Assembly (NCBI GenBank): GCA_001788795.1
Contig: MFXH01000009.1
Location: 1 to 64,000 of the forward strand
Direction: 5' to 3'
Source: Candidatus Peregrinibacteria bacterium RIFOXYA2_FULL_41_18
Lineage (GTDB): Bacteria > Patescibacteriota > Gracilibacteria > UBA1369 > UBA12470
Length of the DNA: 64,000 bases
Made by a program: the position numbers and the translations under genes. Positions 1-9,961 of the stretch are shown in pieces. The notes under the pieces are model-generated. The model saw only the letters and a list, made by a program, of their open reading frames with translations, did not search any database and was not told the origin of the DNA. The stretch's first letter is position 1; the number at the start of each line of letters is the position of its first letter.

Positions 1-532
1 CGCTGTCCGAGTCTATCCATTCAGAGTTGTTTGTAGAGAATACATCTTCCGTGTCAGGGTATCCATCATTGTCGTCATCGGGATCTTCTGTGTTCCCAAC
101 TCCGTCTCCGTCAGTGTCATAATCCGCCGTAATGGTTCTTGTGATAGTGTTGTTGCTTGAATCATCCCCTTCAGATATCCATGGGGTGAGTGTAACCGAA
201 ATTTCTTGAGTCCCTCCTTTTGGATACCACGTGACGAATATTGTATCTGTTGATCCGGAAATGACCGAAATCGGTTGATCTGAACCGACTTGTCTGTCAT
301 ATGTGTTGTCCCATATTTGTATCGTTCCCAATAAATCGTTACCTGAATTATTGCTGGCGATTACATATATTGTCGCAGGGGTGTTTTCTACAAATGTACT
401 TGTAGAGAATGATACATTTCCTTCTGTAAGAAACAGGTCTCCGCCGGCCGCTATTGCGGTTGGAATTGAGAGCATCGCAATTATTAGCGGAAACAAGATT
501 GATTTAATCAATATTTTTTTTGTTGTTTCCAT
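1..532 (-). CDS. Secreted protein, partial (runs off window start): signal peptide, CARDB-like region, Asp-rich calcium-binding (thrombospondin type 3-like) repeats
   Basis: Own minus-strand translation from ATG at 532: METTKKILIKSILFPLIIAMLSIPTAIAAGGDLFLTEGNVSFSTSTFVENTPATIYVIASNNSGNDLLGTIQIWDNT...DYDTDGDGVGNTEDPDDDNDGYPDTEDVF; open to window edge, absent from the ORF track. Confidence 0.85.
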   Translation of the reverse strand, partial: METTKKILIKSILFPLIIAMLSIPTAIAAGGDLFLTEGNVSFSTSTFVENTPATIYVIASNNSGNDLLGTIQIWDNTYDRQVGSDQPISVISGSTDTIFVTWYPKGGTQEISVTLTPWISEGDDSSNNTITRTITADYDTDGDGVGNTEDPDDDNDGYPDTEDVFSTNNSEWIDSDS

Positions 533-557
533 GATGTTTATATTTATTTTTAGAAAC

Positions 558-3224
558 TTAAACCGGTAGTTTCTCTTGTTCTTCTTCTGCTCCTTCTTCC
601 ATCATAGCTTCTCCTTCAGGCAAGTCATCGCTTTTTACAGCATCCATGACTGATATTGAAGCGACTTTGTCGCCTTCATTCAATCTCATTACATAAACTC
701 CTTGAGTCGCTCTTCCTCTTGACGGGATTGATGCCAACGGAACTCTTATTATTTGTCCTTGTTTTGAGACAACGATAAGGTCGGATTCGGTTGCTTCGCG
801 AATTACGCTTGCACCGATTACCTTACCTGTTTTTGCTGTTATGTTAGCGGTTTTCACACCGGAGCCTCCTCTTGATTGGAATCTATAGCTTACTAGCGGA
901 GTGCATTTTCCAAGTCCGTTCTCCATAACAACCAATAGGTCTTCATTGTTATTTCTGACGATGTCCATTTGTACGCAATAGTCTCCTTCTTTAACTCTTA
1001 TACCGCGCACCCCTGTTGACGCTCTTCCCATAGATCTTACGTCAGCTTCGTCGAATTGAATGCATTTGCCTTCGTGGGTGACGATTACTATTTTATCTTT
1101 TTCTATTGTTTGTCTTACCCATTCCAGAGTATCTCCTTCTCGTAATTTTATAGCTATAAGACCGGATTTCCTGATGTTTTTGAAGTCTTCCATGTCTGTT
1201 TTCTTAACCGTGCCTTTTTTGGTTGCCATGAATAGATATTTGCCTGTCTTCTCTTCATCGCTTGTTAAAATTGATGTTATCCTTTCGTCTTCTCCCAATT
1301 GGAGCAGGTTAACGATTGGAATGCCTTTTGCTTGGCGTGAAGCTTGCGGGATTTCGTAAACCGGCAATCTGAATACGCGACCTTTGTTCGTGAAGAACAT
1401 GATGTTGTCGTGGTTCATCGCGCCTTTTATTATATCTATTTCGTCTTCCTCTTTTGTGGACATTCCGATTACGCCTTTGCCTCCGCGTTTCTGTGTGCGG
1501 AAAGAAGATGGCGTAACTCGTTTGATGTAATTCTCTTCTGTTAAGGTGATGATCATCGGAGCATTTGGGATTGTGTCTTTTTGTGAAATTTCTCCGACCG
1601 CATGTTCGACGATTTCAGTTTTTCTTGCATCTGCATATTTCTCTTTGATTTCGGCAAGTTCATCCTTCATTATTTTCAATACTTTTTTCGTGTCTTTAAG
1701 AATGCCCTCGAGTTTATCGATAAGTGCTAGTTTTTCGTTGTATTCATCTTCGATTTTCTTCTGTTCAAGTCCTGCAAGGGTTTGCAATCTCATTTCAAGA
1801 ATTGCCTGTGCTTGAAGGTCTGATAATTTGAATTTCTTCATCAAAGAAGCATGTGCATCTTCTTTTGTTGGGGATTTCTTGATTGTCTCAATAATTGCAT
1901 CGATATGATCAAGAGCTATTTTCAACCCTTCCAAAATGTGAGCGCGAGCTTTTGCTATTTTTAATTCGAATTTAGTTCTGTTTGTAATGACTTCTTTTCT
2001 GTGTTCGACGAAGTATCCTATAACCTGTTTAATGTTGAGCAAGCGAGGTTGAATTCCGTCAACCAATGCGATCATGTTCATGTTGAACGATGTTTGCATC
2101 GGGGTCATCTTATAGAGCTGATTTAGGATCTTTTTCGGATAAGAATCTTTTTTCAGTTCTATTACGATTCTTATACCTTCGCGATTGGACTCGTCGCGGA
2201 TATCTGTTATCCCTTTGATTTTTTTGTCTCTAACGAGGTCGGCTATCTTGGTAACAAGAGTCGATTTATTAATTTGATATGGAATTTCCGTAACTATAAT
2301 TTGGAATTTTCCGCCTTTTTTCTCTTCGATATCGGCCTTTGCGCGCATGACTATTCCGCCTCTACCGTTCGTGTACATATCCTTTATGGCATTCACATCA
2401 TAAATAATTCCGGCTGTTGGGAAGTCGGGTCCTTTAATGTGTTGCATGATATCTTCAATCGTGCAGTCCGGATTATCTATTACAAGCATAGTTCCGTCTA
2501 TAACTTCTCCTAAGTTGTGAGGAGGGATGTTAGTCGCCATACCTACGGCGATACCTACCGTTCCGTTAAGAAGAAGTTGAGGTAATCTTGTTGGCAAAAC
2601 AGTCGGTTCTTTGAGACGTCCATCATAGTTGTCTGTCCATTTGATTGTTTCTTTTTCAATATCTGCAAGCATATCTTCAGCCATTTTTTCCATTTTTGCT
2701 TCCGTATAACGCATGGCAGCTGCAGAGTCTCCATCTATTGAACCAAAGTTACCTTGTCCTTTTACAAGCGTATATCTCATTGCGAAATCTTGAGCTAATC
2801 TCACCATAGAGTCGTAAACTGCCGAGTCGCCATGAGGATGGTATTTACCCAAAACCTCACCGACTACGGTTGCAGATTTCCTGTATGAAGAGTTTGATCT
2901 CAGGCCAAGTTCATGCATTGCGTATAATATACGTCTATGAACAGGCTTCAATCCGTCTCTCACATCCGGTAAAGCGCGCGCGACGATAACGCTCATCGCG
3001 TAATCCAGATAACATGTTTCCATCTCGTCCGATATTTCTCTCGGTGTGCTGTTTGCGTCTATTGCAAATAACGGTTGTGGCTCGCCGGCTTCAGCCGTTT
3101 TTTCCGGTTGAGGGGTGGTGTTTTCTACTGGTTTAGTCGCTTCCGGTTTCGTTTCTTCTTTTTTTGTTTCCTCTTCAGGAGTTTTCTTCTGTTCCTTCTT
3201 AGGATCTTTTTTATTTTTCGCCAT
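558..3224 (-). CDS. gyrA: DNA gyrase subunit A, with charged ~55-aa N-terminal extension
   Basis: [49 protein letters not shown], GyrA-box QKRGGKG, six-bladed C-terminal repeats. Confidence 0.97.
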   Translation of the reverse strand: MAKNKKDPKKEQKKTPEEETKKEETKPEATKPVENTTPQPEKTAEAGEPQPLFAIDANSTPREISDEMETCYLDYAMSVIVARALPDVRDGLKPVHRRILYAMHELGLRSNSSYRKSATVVGEVLGKYHPHGDSAVYDSMVRLAQDFAMRYTLVKGQGNFGSIDGDSAAAMRYTEAKMEKMAEDMLADIEKETIKWTDNYDGRLKEPTVLPTRLPQLLLNGTVGIAVGMATNIPPHNLGEVIDGTMLVIDNPDCTIEDIMQHIKGPDFPTAGIIYDVNAIKDMYTNGRGGIVMRAKADIEEKKGGKFQIIVTEIPYQINKSTLVTKIADLVRDKKIKGITDIRDESNREGIRIVIELKKDSYPKKILNQLYKMTPMQTSFNMNMIALVDGIQPRLLNIKQVIGYFVEHRKEVITNRTKFELKIAKARAHILEGLKIALDHIDAIIETIKKSPTKEDAHASLMKKFKLSDLQAQAILEMRLQTLAGLEQKKIEDEYNEKLALIDKLEGILKDTKKVLKIMKDELAEIKEKYADARKTEIVEHAVGEISQKDTIPNAPMIITLTEENYIKRVTPSSFRTQKRGGKGVIGMSTKEEDEIDIIKGAMNHDNIMFFTNKGRVFRLPVYEIPQASRQAKGIPIVNLLQLGEDERITSILTSDEEKTGKYLFMATKKGTVKKTDMEDFKNIRKSGLIAIKLREGDTLEWVRQTIEKDKIVIVTHEGKCIQFDEADVRSMGRASTGVRGIRVKEGDYCVQMDIVRNNNEDLLVVMENGLGKCTPLVSYRFQSRGGSGVKTANITAKTGKVIGASVIREATESDLIVVSKQGQIIRVPLASIPSRGRATQGVYVMRLNEGDKVASISVMDAVKSDDLPEGEAMMEEGAEEEQEKLPV

Positions 3225-3361
3225 ATGGAAATATGCTTTAAAGTTTTGCTGACTTGGGTCAATTTAACACAAACTAGTTTTAAAGGGGAGTGAAAATGGA
3301 GGAGGGGTTGACTTTTTCGGCAAGTAGGTTATAATTCAACCTTAGTAAATTAAATAATTTT

Positions 3362-4786
3362 ATGGTTTCAGTTCCAAATTTACCTCTTCTTCGAGAGCCC
3401 GATGACCATCTTCAGAATCTCACCAGTGGATTGAGAGTTGTCAGTTCATCCGATAAAGATGTTTTTTGTACGAGAGTTACGGTTAAACTGGCAGATTTGG
3501 TTAACAGGTTCCAACTTTTGTTACCTGCCGATCCGGATTTTGAAAAATATTTAAGGCATATAATTACTTATATCAACAGTTTCTTTTCGGTTTTTGATGA
3601 TTTTTTAAAAGGAGAAGATCATGCGGATTATCTTGCGAGATTTATGGATACTGTATATCGCCCTTTTTTCGATGTGTTGAGTAAGTTTATTGATATGCGT
3701 AAGGCTGGAGATAAGGCTGTTAATTTATTTGAGACAGTATCTGATCAGAAATTTTTTAGTGAAGGTGTATCTGATTTCAAAACTGCGGCCGATAATGCTG
3801 GTGGTAAATACGTGCATGTTTTGGCTGATCAAATCAATGTACGTTGTCTTGATTTGCTAAGGTCAATGCATGAGTCTAGGGCAAATATAGATTCGCTTAC
3901 GGGTGTTTACAGCAGAAGGCGTGCTTTTGAGCTTCTTCGTAAATTATTTGATTCATATGTTTCCGATCATGATGTGCAAAGTAGTGAAAACTTTGAGTTG
4001 CCTGAAAATTGCGAGGGAGAAGATTCTCTTTCTGATTCGCATGATGAGCGAGCCTCTGAATCATTGAATGATAATGATGATCATGAAAATTTAGAGTCAA
4101 TTCTTGATCAGGATTCTTTATTTTGTTCGAGTGCCGTTTCCAATGATGAGATGTTAAATAAGAAATCGCTGGCGGTTGTTTTCATAGATTTGGATCATTT
4201 TAAACAGATTAATGACGATTTCAGTCATTCGCTTGGCGATAAAGTTTTGCGTATTGTCGGCAGAGTCTTGAAAGAGTCTGTTCGTATTTTCGATGTGGTT
4301 GGAAGATTCGGAGGGGAAGAGTTTTTCTTGGCATTGGATAATATCACTCTTAATGAGGCGGTTTTGGTTTGCAGTCGTTTAAGAGAAAATTTAGATAGAG
4401 CTGTTCGAGCAGAATGTTCCGAATTGCAGGACAGGGGGTTGACCGCTTCTGTTGGAATATCTTTTTTCGGTGATAATGGTGCTATTAGGACCGCTGAGGA
4501 TCTTATCAATGCCGGTGATGTTGCGGCTTATGGTGCCAAGAAGAATGGAAGAGATTGTATTGTTCGCATGAGAGATGGGAAATTATATAAAGTAAATTAT
4601 ACTGGCGATTCTTTTAATGAAGAAGAACTGTCCATAGTCGAAGATTCCGGTACTTCCGGAAGTGGTATAGTAAGGATTCTTGATAAAGATTTTGAAATCA
4701 CAGTAAATGTTGTTGATGGCAGAATAAAGTCTTTTTCTTCAAGAGAGATCCCTAGAGTGCGTATCGAGCCCGATTATTCTATTTAG
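3362..4786 (+). CDS. GGDEF-domain protein (putative diguanylate cyclase)
   Basis: VVFIDLDHFKQINDDFSHSLGDKVLRIVG...DVVGRFGGEEFFLAL...ASVGIS...DVAAYGAKKNGRD. Confidence 0.9.
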   Translation: MVSVPNLPLLREPDDHLQNLTSGLRVVSSSDKDVFCTRVTVKLADLVNRFQLLLPADPDFEKYLRHIITYINSFFSVFDDFLKGEDHADYLARFMDTVYRPFFDVLSKFIDMRKAGDKAVNLFETVSDQKFFSEGVSDFKTAADNAGGKYVHVLADQINVRCLDLLRSMHESRANIDSLTGVYSRRRAFELLRKLFDSYVSDHDVQSSENFELPENCEGEDSLSDSHDERASESLNDNDDHENLESILDQDSLFCSSAVSNDEMLNKKSLAVVFIDLDHFKQINDDFSHSLGDKVLRIVGRVLKESVRIFDVVGRFGGEEFFLALDNITLNEAVLVCSRLRENLDRAVRAECSELQDRGLTASVGISFFGDNGAIRTAEDLINAGDVAAYGAKKNGRDCIVRMRDGKLYKVNYTGDSFNEEELSIVEDSGTSGSGIVRILDKDFEITVNVVDGRIKSFSSREIPRVRIEPDYSI

Positions 4787-4853
4787 CCGTCTGTGGGCTA
4801 TTGATTATCATATAGATTTCTGCTATAATTATCAGATATAAATCTCAATAATT

Positions 4854-7163
4854 ATGGCGGAGAAAGAGGTCAGTCCGGCGAAAAACGATCAGGCTGTTTC
4901 TCAGGGTTCGGCTCTGGTAGCCGAAAAACCTGCTATTGATAAGCCTGTTTCCGGTGGCGAAAAGGTTGTTGCTATTCCGGCTAAGGAAGATGCGAAAAAA
5001 CCTGTCGATGCCGCTAAATCTATCAAAACAGAGTCTGCAAAGAAGGCTTCAATTGTTGATAATTTGAGAGAAAAGTTATTTGGTGCAAAGAAAACATCTG
5101 CTTTGGCTACATCTGAATCTGGCAAGGCGCAACAAGGAGAAGTTTTGACACCGCAAGAGAGGAAGGAAGTTTTGGATGCCGAGAAGCTTTATAATGACGG
5201 GTTGGCTTCGATTAGGGATTTGATTTCACCGGCGTCTTTTGAGGTTGCGTATGATCATATGAGGGTGGAAGGTTTTTATGCTCAGAGCTATTTCGTATAT
5301 GCATATCCGAGATATTTGGATACGAATTGGTTGTCTCCGATTGTGAATTTTGATGTTACGATGGATATTTCTCAATTTATTTATCCTATTAATTCGGCTG
5401 AGATAATGAAGGTTCTCAGGCGAAAAGTTGCCCAGTTTCAAGCTTCGATTCGTATGAATCGCGAGAAGGGCAATGTGAGCGATCCTGCGCTTGAAACTGC
5501 GCTTGAAGATGCGGAGCAATTGAGAATCGAATTGCAAAGGGGACAGGAGAAATTCTTTCAGTTCGGTATGTATTTTACGGTTTATGCGGATAGTATTAAG
5601 AAGCTCAAAAAAATCACAAAACAACTTGAGAGTTTGTTGGGAGGAAAATTGATTTTGACCAAGCCGGCTTATTTGCAAATGGAGTATGCTTTTAACTCAA
5701 CAATTCCTATCTGTTTGGACGAGTTGAATGTTGTTAGAAATATGAACACTTCGCCGTTATCTACGACGTTCCCGTTCATTTCTTCAGAGCTGACTTCCAA
5801 TGATGGTATTTTGTACGGATTGAATAGGCATAATGATGGGCTTGTGATTTTCGATAGGTTTACTCTTGAAAATGCGAATTCCGTTGTGTTTGCCAAGTCA
5901 GGTGCCGGTAAATCTTATGCGGTTAAACTTGAGATTTTGAGGTATTTGATGATGGGCGTTGATGTTATCGTTATTGACCCTGAAAACGAGTATAAGGCGC
6001 TTTCCGACTCTGTTGGAGGCAGTTATATGAGGGTTTCACTTAATTCGGATAGAAGAATCAACCCTTTCGATTTGCCAAAAGCGCTTGAGGGTGAAGAGGC
6101 TAAACCCGGTGATTTGCTAAGATCGGTTATTATGGATCTAACCGGTTTGATGAAGTTAATGCTTGGAAGTTTGACGCCTCTCGAGGCCAGTTTGCTCGAT
6201 AAGGCGCTCATAGATGTTTATGCGACAAAAGGTATTACGATGGATACACCTGATCCTTCTGTTTTCACTCCGCCGACTATGGAGGATTTGTATGCAGTGT
6301 TGTCTTCTATGGAAGGTGCTGAGCAGATGGCTCAAAGGGTTCAGAAATACACTACCGGTACTTTTGCTGGGTTGTTTAACAAGCCGACAAATATTGCGCT
6401 TGATAACGGACTTGTGGTGTTTTCCGTCAGGGATCTTGAGGATGAATTACGTCCTGTCGCCATGTATGTAATTCTTGGATACATTTGGAATAAAGTAAGA
6501 AGCCAGATGAAAAAAAGGCTTCTTGTAATTGATGAGGCGTGGTCGATGATGCAGCATGAAGATTCTGCAAGATTCTTGTTCGGTTTGGTTAAAAGGGCGA
6601 GAAAATATTATCTTGGAGTTACGACGATTACACAGGATGTCGAGGACTTCTTGAAGAGTTCTTACGGCAAGCCGATTATTACAAACTCGTCTATGCAGTT
6701 ATTGTTGAAACAGTCTCCGACTGCGATAGAGATTTTGAAAAAAATATTCAATCTTACGGAAGGGGAGAAGTATATGCTTCTTAACAGTGGTGTTGGACAG
6801 GGATTGTTTTTTGCCGGTCTTAAACACGTGGCTTTGCAGATAATCGCTTCTTATACTGAAGATAGAATTATTACTACAAACCCAGAAGAAATTCTTAAAG
6901 GCAGGACTGCGGATCAGAGAAATTTTGCTCCTGTGGCAGATTCTTCTTCTGCTGCCACTCCGGTGGCTGCGGCTCCAGAGGCTCCTGTTGTTGAGGAAAA
7001 GAAAGATGAAACGGTTGCACCCGCTGTTGCATCTACGTCTACTACGCCTGTTTCAGCTGAACAGAAACCTGCCGCTACTACAGCTGCAGCGCCTGCGGTT
7101 GCGCCTGTTCAAAATAATTCCGATGGGTTTGATAATACTGCGCAGTTGTTGCAGGGGAAGTAG
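4854..7163 (+). CDS. VirB4/TraC-family type IV secretion-like ATPase with Ala/Pro-rich C-terminal tail
   Basis: Walker A FAKSGAGKSYAVK; IDPENEY; Walker B LLVIDEAWSMM; TTITQDVEDFL. Confidence 0.88.
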   Translation: MAEKEVSPAKNDQAVSQGSALVAEKPAIDKPVSGGEKVVAIPAKEDAKKPVDAAKSIKTESAKKASIVDNLREKLFGAKKTSALATSESGKAQQGEVLTPQERKEVLDAEKLYNDGLASIRDLISPASFEVAYDHMRVEGFYAQSYFVYAYPRYLDTNWLSPIVNFDVTMDISQFIYPINSAEIMKVLRRKVAQFQASIRMNREKGNVSDPALETALEDAEQLRIELQRGQEKFFQFGMYFTVYADSIKKLKKITKQLESLLGGKLILTKPAYLQMEYAFNSTIPICLDELNVVRNMNTSPLSTTFPFISSELTSNDGILYGLNRHNDGLVIFDRFTLENANSVVFAKSGAGKSYAVKLEILRYLMMGVDVIVIDPENEYKALSDSVGGSYMRVSLNSDRRINPFDLPKALEGEEAKPGDLLRSVIMDLTGLMKLMLGSLTPLEASLLDKALIDVYATKGITMDTPDPSVFTPPTMEDLYAVLSSMEGAEQMAQRVQKYTTGTFAGLFNKPTNIALDNGLVVFSVRDLEDELRPVAMYVILGYIWNKVRSQMKKRLLVIDEAWSMMQHEDSARFLFGLVKRARKYYLGVTTITQDVEDFLKSSYGKPIITNSSMQLLLKQSPTAIEILKKIFNLTEGEKYMLLNSGVGQGLFFAGLKHVALQIIASYTEDRIITTNPEEILKGRTADQRNFAPVADSSSAATPVAAAPEAPVVEEKKDETVAPAVASTSTTPVSAEQKPAATTAAAPAVAPVQNNSDGFDNTAQLLQGK

Positions 7164-7279
7164 GGGGAAGTAGAAGAAGTAGGGGAAGTGACATAGTTAT
7201 GTGGTGATGGAGTTTTGCTAATGCAAAATGATTTGATAGTATTGCGCCGATATGAGTTTTTTATACAAAAAACAGCTCG

Positions 7280-7687
7280 ATGCGAGATCAAAAATGGTTG
7301 CAAAATTTGTTTGACGAAATGTGGAAAAATCATTTTTCCGATGTCCCCGTTTTGAATAATATTCTGATTAAATTTTCCAGAGTTTCAAGAACTCGGCTCG
7401 GGTCTATACGGATGACGCGTGATAAAAAGAGTTCGATTATTTTGATGAACGGCATTTTCAAAGATCCTTTAATTCCAGTTCAAGTTGTTGAGGCGGTTTT
7501 GGCGCACGAGATTGTTCATTATGTTCATGGTTTTTGTTCGCCCTTGAAGCGTGTTCATCGCCATCCTCATCAAGGTGGTGTTGTCCGAGATGAAATGATT
7601 AAAAGAGGGCTTAGGCATCAATATGAGGTCGAGAGGAGGTGGACTAAGAATAGTTGGAGGGGATTGGTGGGGAGGGGGATGAGGTAG
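7280..7687 (+). CDS. SprT-like/zinc metallopeptidase domain protein
   Basis: VLAHEIVHYVHG (HExxH) plus downstream His/Glu residues. Confidence 0.6.
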   Translation: MRDQKWLQNLFDEMWKNHFSDVPVLNNILIKFSRVSRTRLGSIRMTRDKKSSIILMNGIFKDPLIPVQVVEAVLAHEIVHYVHGFCSPLKRVHRHPHQGGVVRDEMIKRGLRHQYEVERRWTKNSWRGLVGRGMR

Positions 7688-7774
7688 ACAGCAGACAGCA
7701 AGGAGCAGATGTGGTTTTGCTTGTGTTTTTTTGTTGATAGGTTGTATATTTAGCTCCTTTTTTTAAAAAAACTT

Positions 7775-8182
7775 ATGTCTAAAGGAAACGGTGAATCCGA
7801 AGAAACTGTTGAAATACTTGAGGCTGATGATGACGAGGTTACTCCTGTCGATTTTGATGGGGCTGATGATGTTGAGCTTGAAGATCCTGTGGATGTTGTT
7901 GTTAAACGAATGTTCGATTGCGCTAACTCGTTTTTGCAAGAAAATTATAATTGCTATTATTGCAAAGATGATCTTTCTGCGATTTTCCGTCGAGTTCTTG
8001 GTTCGCAAGAAATAGATGAGGTTACCGAACAACAGATTGATGCTTTTATAATTGCAGTTGTAAATAATGCAGCTGATAGCATATTCCCTGCGAATGAAGG
8101 TTCAACCTCTCTTCAGAGAATTAGGTTTGTTCAGCACTTCTTACCTTATCTACGGCAATCTTTTGGACTCGGCAGAAATTAA
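7775..8182 (+). CDS. Hypothetical acidic protein
   Basis: Complete ORF in the coding orientation; end abuts the convergent S41 peptidase. Confidence 0.6.
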   Translation: MSKGNGESEETVEILEADDDEVTPVDFDGADDVELEDPVDVVVKRMFDCANSFLQENYNCYYCKDDLSAIFRRVLGSQEIDEVTEQQIDAFIIAVVNNAADSIFPANEGSTSLQRIRFVQHFLPYLRQSFGLGRN

Positions 8183-9894
8183 TCCAGCATTTCTTCAAGC
8201 GTATCAATAGCCTCTTCCAATTGTTCGTCGTCTTCGGTTTCCGTATCGTCTTCCACGAAAACATCCGGAGTTACTCCGATCCCGTTAACGTCCACTCTGT
8301 TTGGAGTAAGCCAATGTGCGACTGTGTACTTGATGCTTGATCCGTCATAATAGTAGAAAATTTCTTGCACTGTTCCTTTCCCGTAAGATTGAGTGCCGAC
8401 GATTTCAGCAAGTCCGTACTCTTGCATTGTTGCAGCCAGTATTTCGGATGCCGAAGCGCTGTGTTCGTTTGTGAGTATGACTGTCGGATACTGTGCCAAA
8501 TCCGCAGGACCTTCCGATAAATAAATAGTATTCGAATTGTTATAGTGGATGATAACTTCGTAATCGTTTTCTTTTATGAAATTGGACATGATGGAGTTTG
8601 CCGTTGTGACGTATCCTCCCGGATTGTTCCTTACGTCGAGTATTAGGCCTTTTATATTGTGTTCTGACAATTCCGTGTCGATTGCCGTGCGGAAATCTTC
8701 ACCGACGGTTTCGCCGAAATAATCGATTTTGCAATAAAGGAATTGATTATCAAGGATTTCGGTATGTATATATTCTATTGTTATTTCTCTTCTTGTGAGT
8801 GTTATCTCGAGGGTTTGCGTTTCTCCTCGCACTAATCTTTCTATCGTTAGAATCACATCTGTTCCTGCTTCTCCTTTTATCATTGCCGAGACTTCTTCAA
8901 GGCTCTTGCCGGCAGTAGGTTCTCCGTCTACCGCTCTGATTATGTCGTCCGCTTGAAGTTCTTGTTCTTGAGCCGGCGAATTCTCGATAGTTCCCGTGAT
9001 TATAATGTCGCCATCTTCTTCTTGATCAAGATATGTTCCTATCCCGACATAATTTCCGCTAAGTGTGTCCGATAATACTTCGGCCTCAACCGGTTCGCTG
9101 AAAATAGTGTGTACGTCGTCTATTGTTTCAACCATTCCTTCTATCGCGCCGTACATGAGTTCTTCTTCGTTAAGTCCGCCACCGTAATAGTTGTTTGTGA
9201 GTTTTGTATAAACATCGGATAGAATGTCTACATATGGGATGTTTGCAATGTCTATATTATTGTATGCGAGGTAGTCTACATATTCGTCTGTTGCCATATA
9301 TCCGTCGAAGCTGTAGAGCATTTGGGCGGTTTCACCTCTTGTGATTTTTGATTGTGTGCCGAAATAATTCTCGTCTCTACCATCAATAACTCCTATAGAA
9401 AGAGCAAGCTCTATATATGGTGCATAAATGTTTCTGTATGTTAAATCCCTATATGATGTTGTCATATCTTCTTCGCTCAAATACATCGGGATTGCGAATC
9501 CTCCCCAAGTCATTATCAGTTTTGCAGCTTCGCCTTTTGTGATCTCTTTTTCAGGATTGAATGTTTTGTTTGTGCTGGTTATTTTTATAAGACCTATTTC
9601 CGCAGCTTTGTTAGCGTAAGGTGCATACCATTCATCGCCTGTAATATCTGTGAAATGGTTTTCACCCGAAGCATCTTCAGGGGTGAATCCGGCGTTTCCC
9701 AGAAGCATTTTGAAGAATTCACATCTCTTTACCGTGGAGTCCGGATTGAAATTGTCTTGTGTCGAAATTGCTCCGGCGGTTTCCAAATAAGTTATTGCTT
9801 CGTAATATTGATTGTCTTCCGTTACGTCTGAGAAAGCTGCTGTTGCTTGTAGCGGTAGCGCCAATATTATGGCTAGTGCGAAAAGTTTTTTCAT
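8179..9894 (-). CDS. S41-family C-terminal processing peptidase with N-terminal SLH domains
   Basis: Signal peptide MKKLFALAIILALPLQATAA; SLH-like repeats; PDZ (GNYVGIGTYLDQEEDGDIIITGTIENSPAQ); GLILDVRNNPGGYV; EHSASASEILAATMQE; GTQSYGKGTVQ. Confidence 0.92.
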   Translation of the reverse strand: MKKLFALAIILALPLQATAAFSDVTEDNQYYEAITYLETAGAISTQDNFNPDSTVKRCEFFKMLLGNAGFTPEDASGENHFTDITGDEWYAPYANKAAEIGLIKITSTNKTFNPEKEITKGEAAKLIMTWGGFAIPMYLSEEDMTTSYRDLTYRNIYAPYIELALSIGVIDGRDENYFGTQSKITRGETAQMLYSFDGYMATDEYVDYLAYNNIDIANIPYVDILSDVYTKLTNNYYGGGLNEEELMYGAIEGMVETIDDVHTIFSEPVEAEVLSDTLSGNYVGIGTYLDQEEDGDIIITGTIENSPAQEQELQADDIIRAVDGEPTAGKSLEEVSAMIKGEAGTDVILTIERLVRGETQTLEITLTRREITIEYIHTEILDNQFLYCKIDYFGETVGEDFRTAIDTELSEHNIKGLILDVRNNPGGYVTTANSIMSNFIKENDYEVIIHYNNSNTIYLSEGPADLAQYPTVILTNEHSASASEILAATMQEYGLAEIVGTQSYGKGTVQEIFYYYDGSSIKYTVAHWLTPNRVDVNGIGVTPDVFVEDDTETEDDEQLEEAIDTLEEMLD

Positions 9895-9961
9895 ATTTTT
9901 GTGATTAGGTTTACGGATATGATTTATACAGGAAAGATTGATGACAGGCTAGTAATTACAT

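Noticed and set aside
13-300. ORF track call of 95 aa on the minus strand
   Set aside because: Out of frame with a longer signal-peptide-containing partial CDS (1-532, minus) that has sensible domains; the track missed it because it runs off the edge.
1060-2513. Several plus-strand ORFs inside gyrA, and similar antisense ORFs inside gyrB, clpC, radA, lepA and the SLH gene
   Set aside because: Shadow ORFs on the opposite strand of confident genes; no start context or recognisable product.
7156-7200. Tandem short repeats as a CRISPR array
   Set aside because: Repeats are short, imperfect, lack unique spacers of constant length, and have no cas genes nearby.
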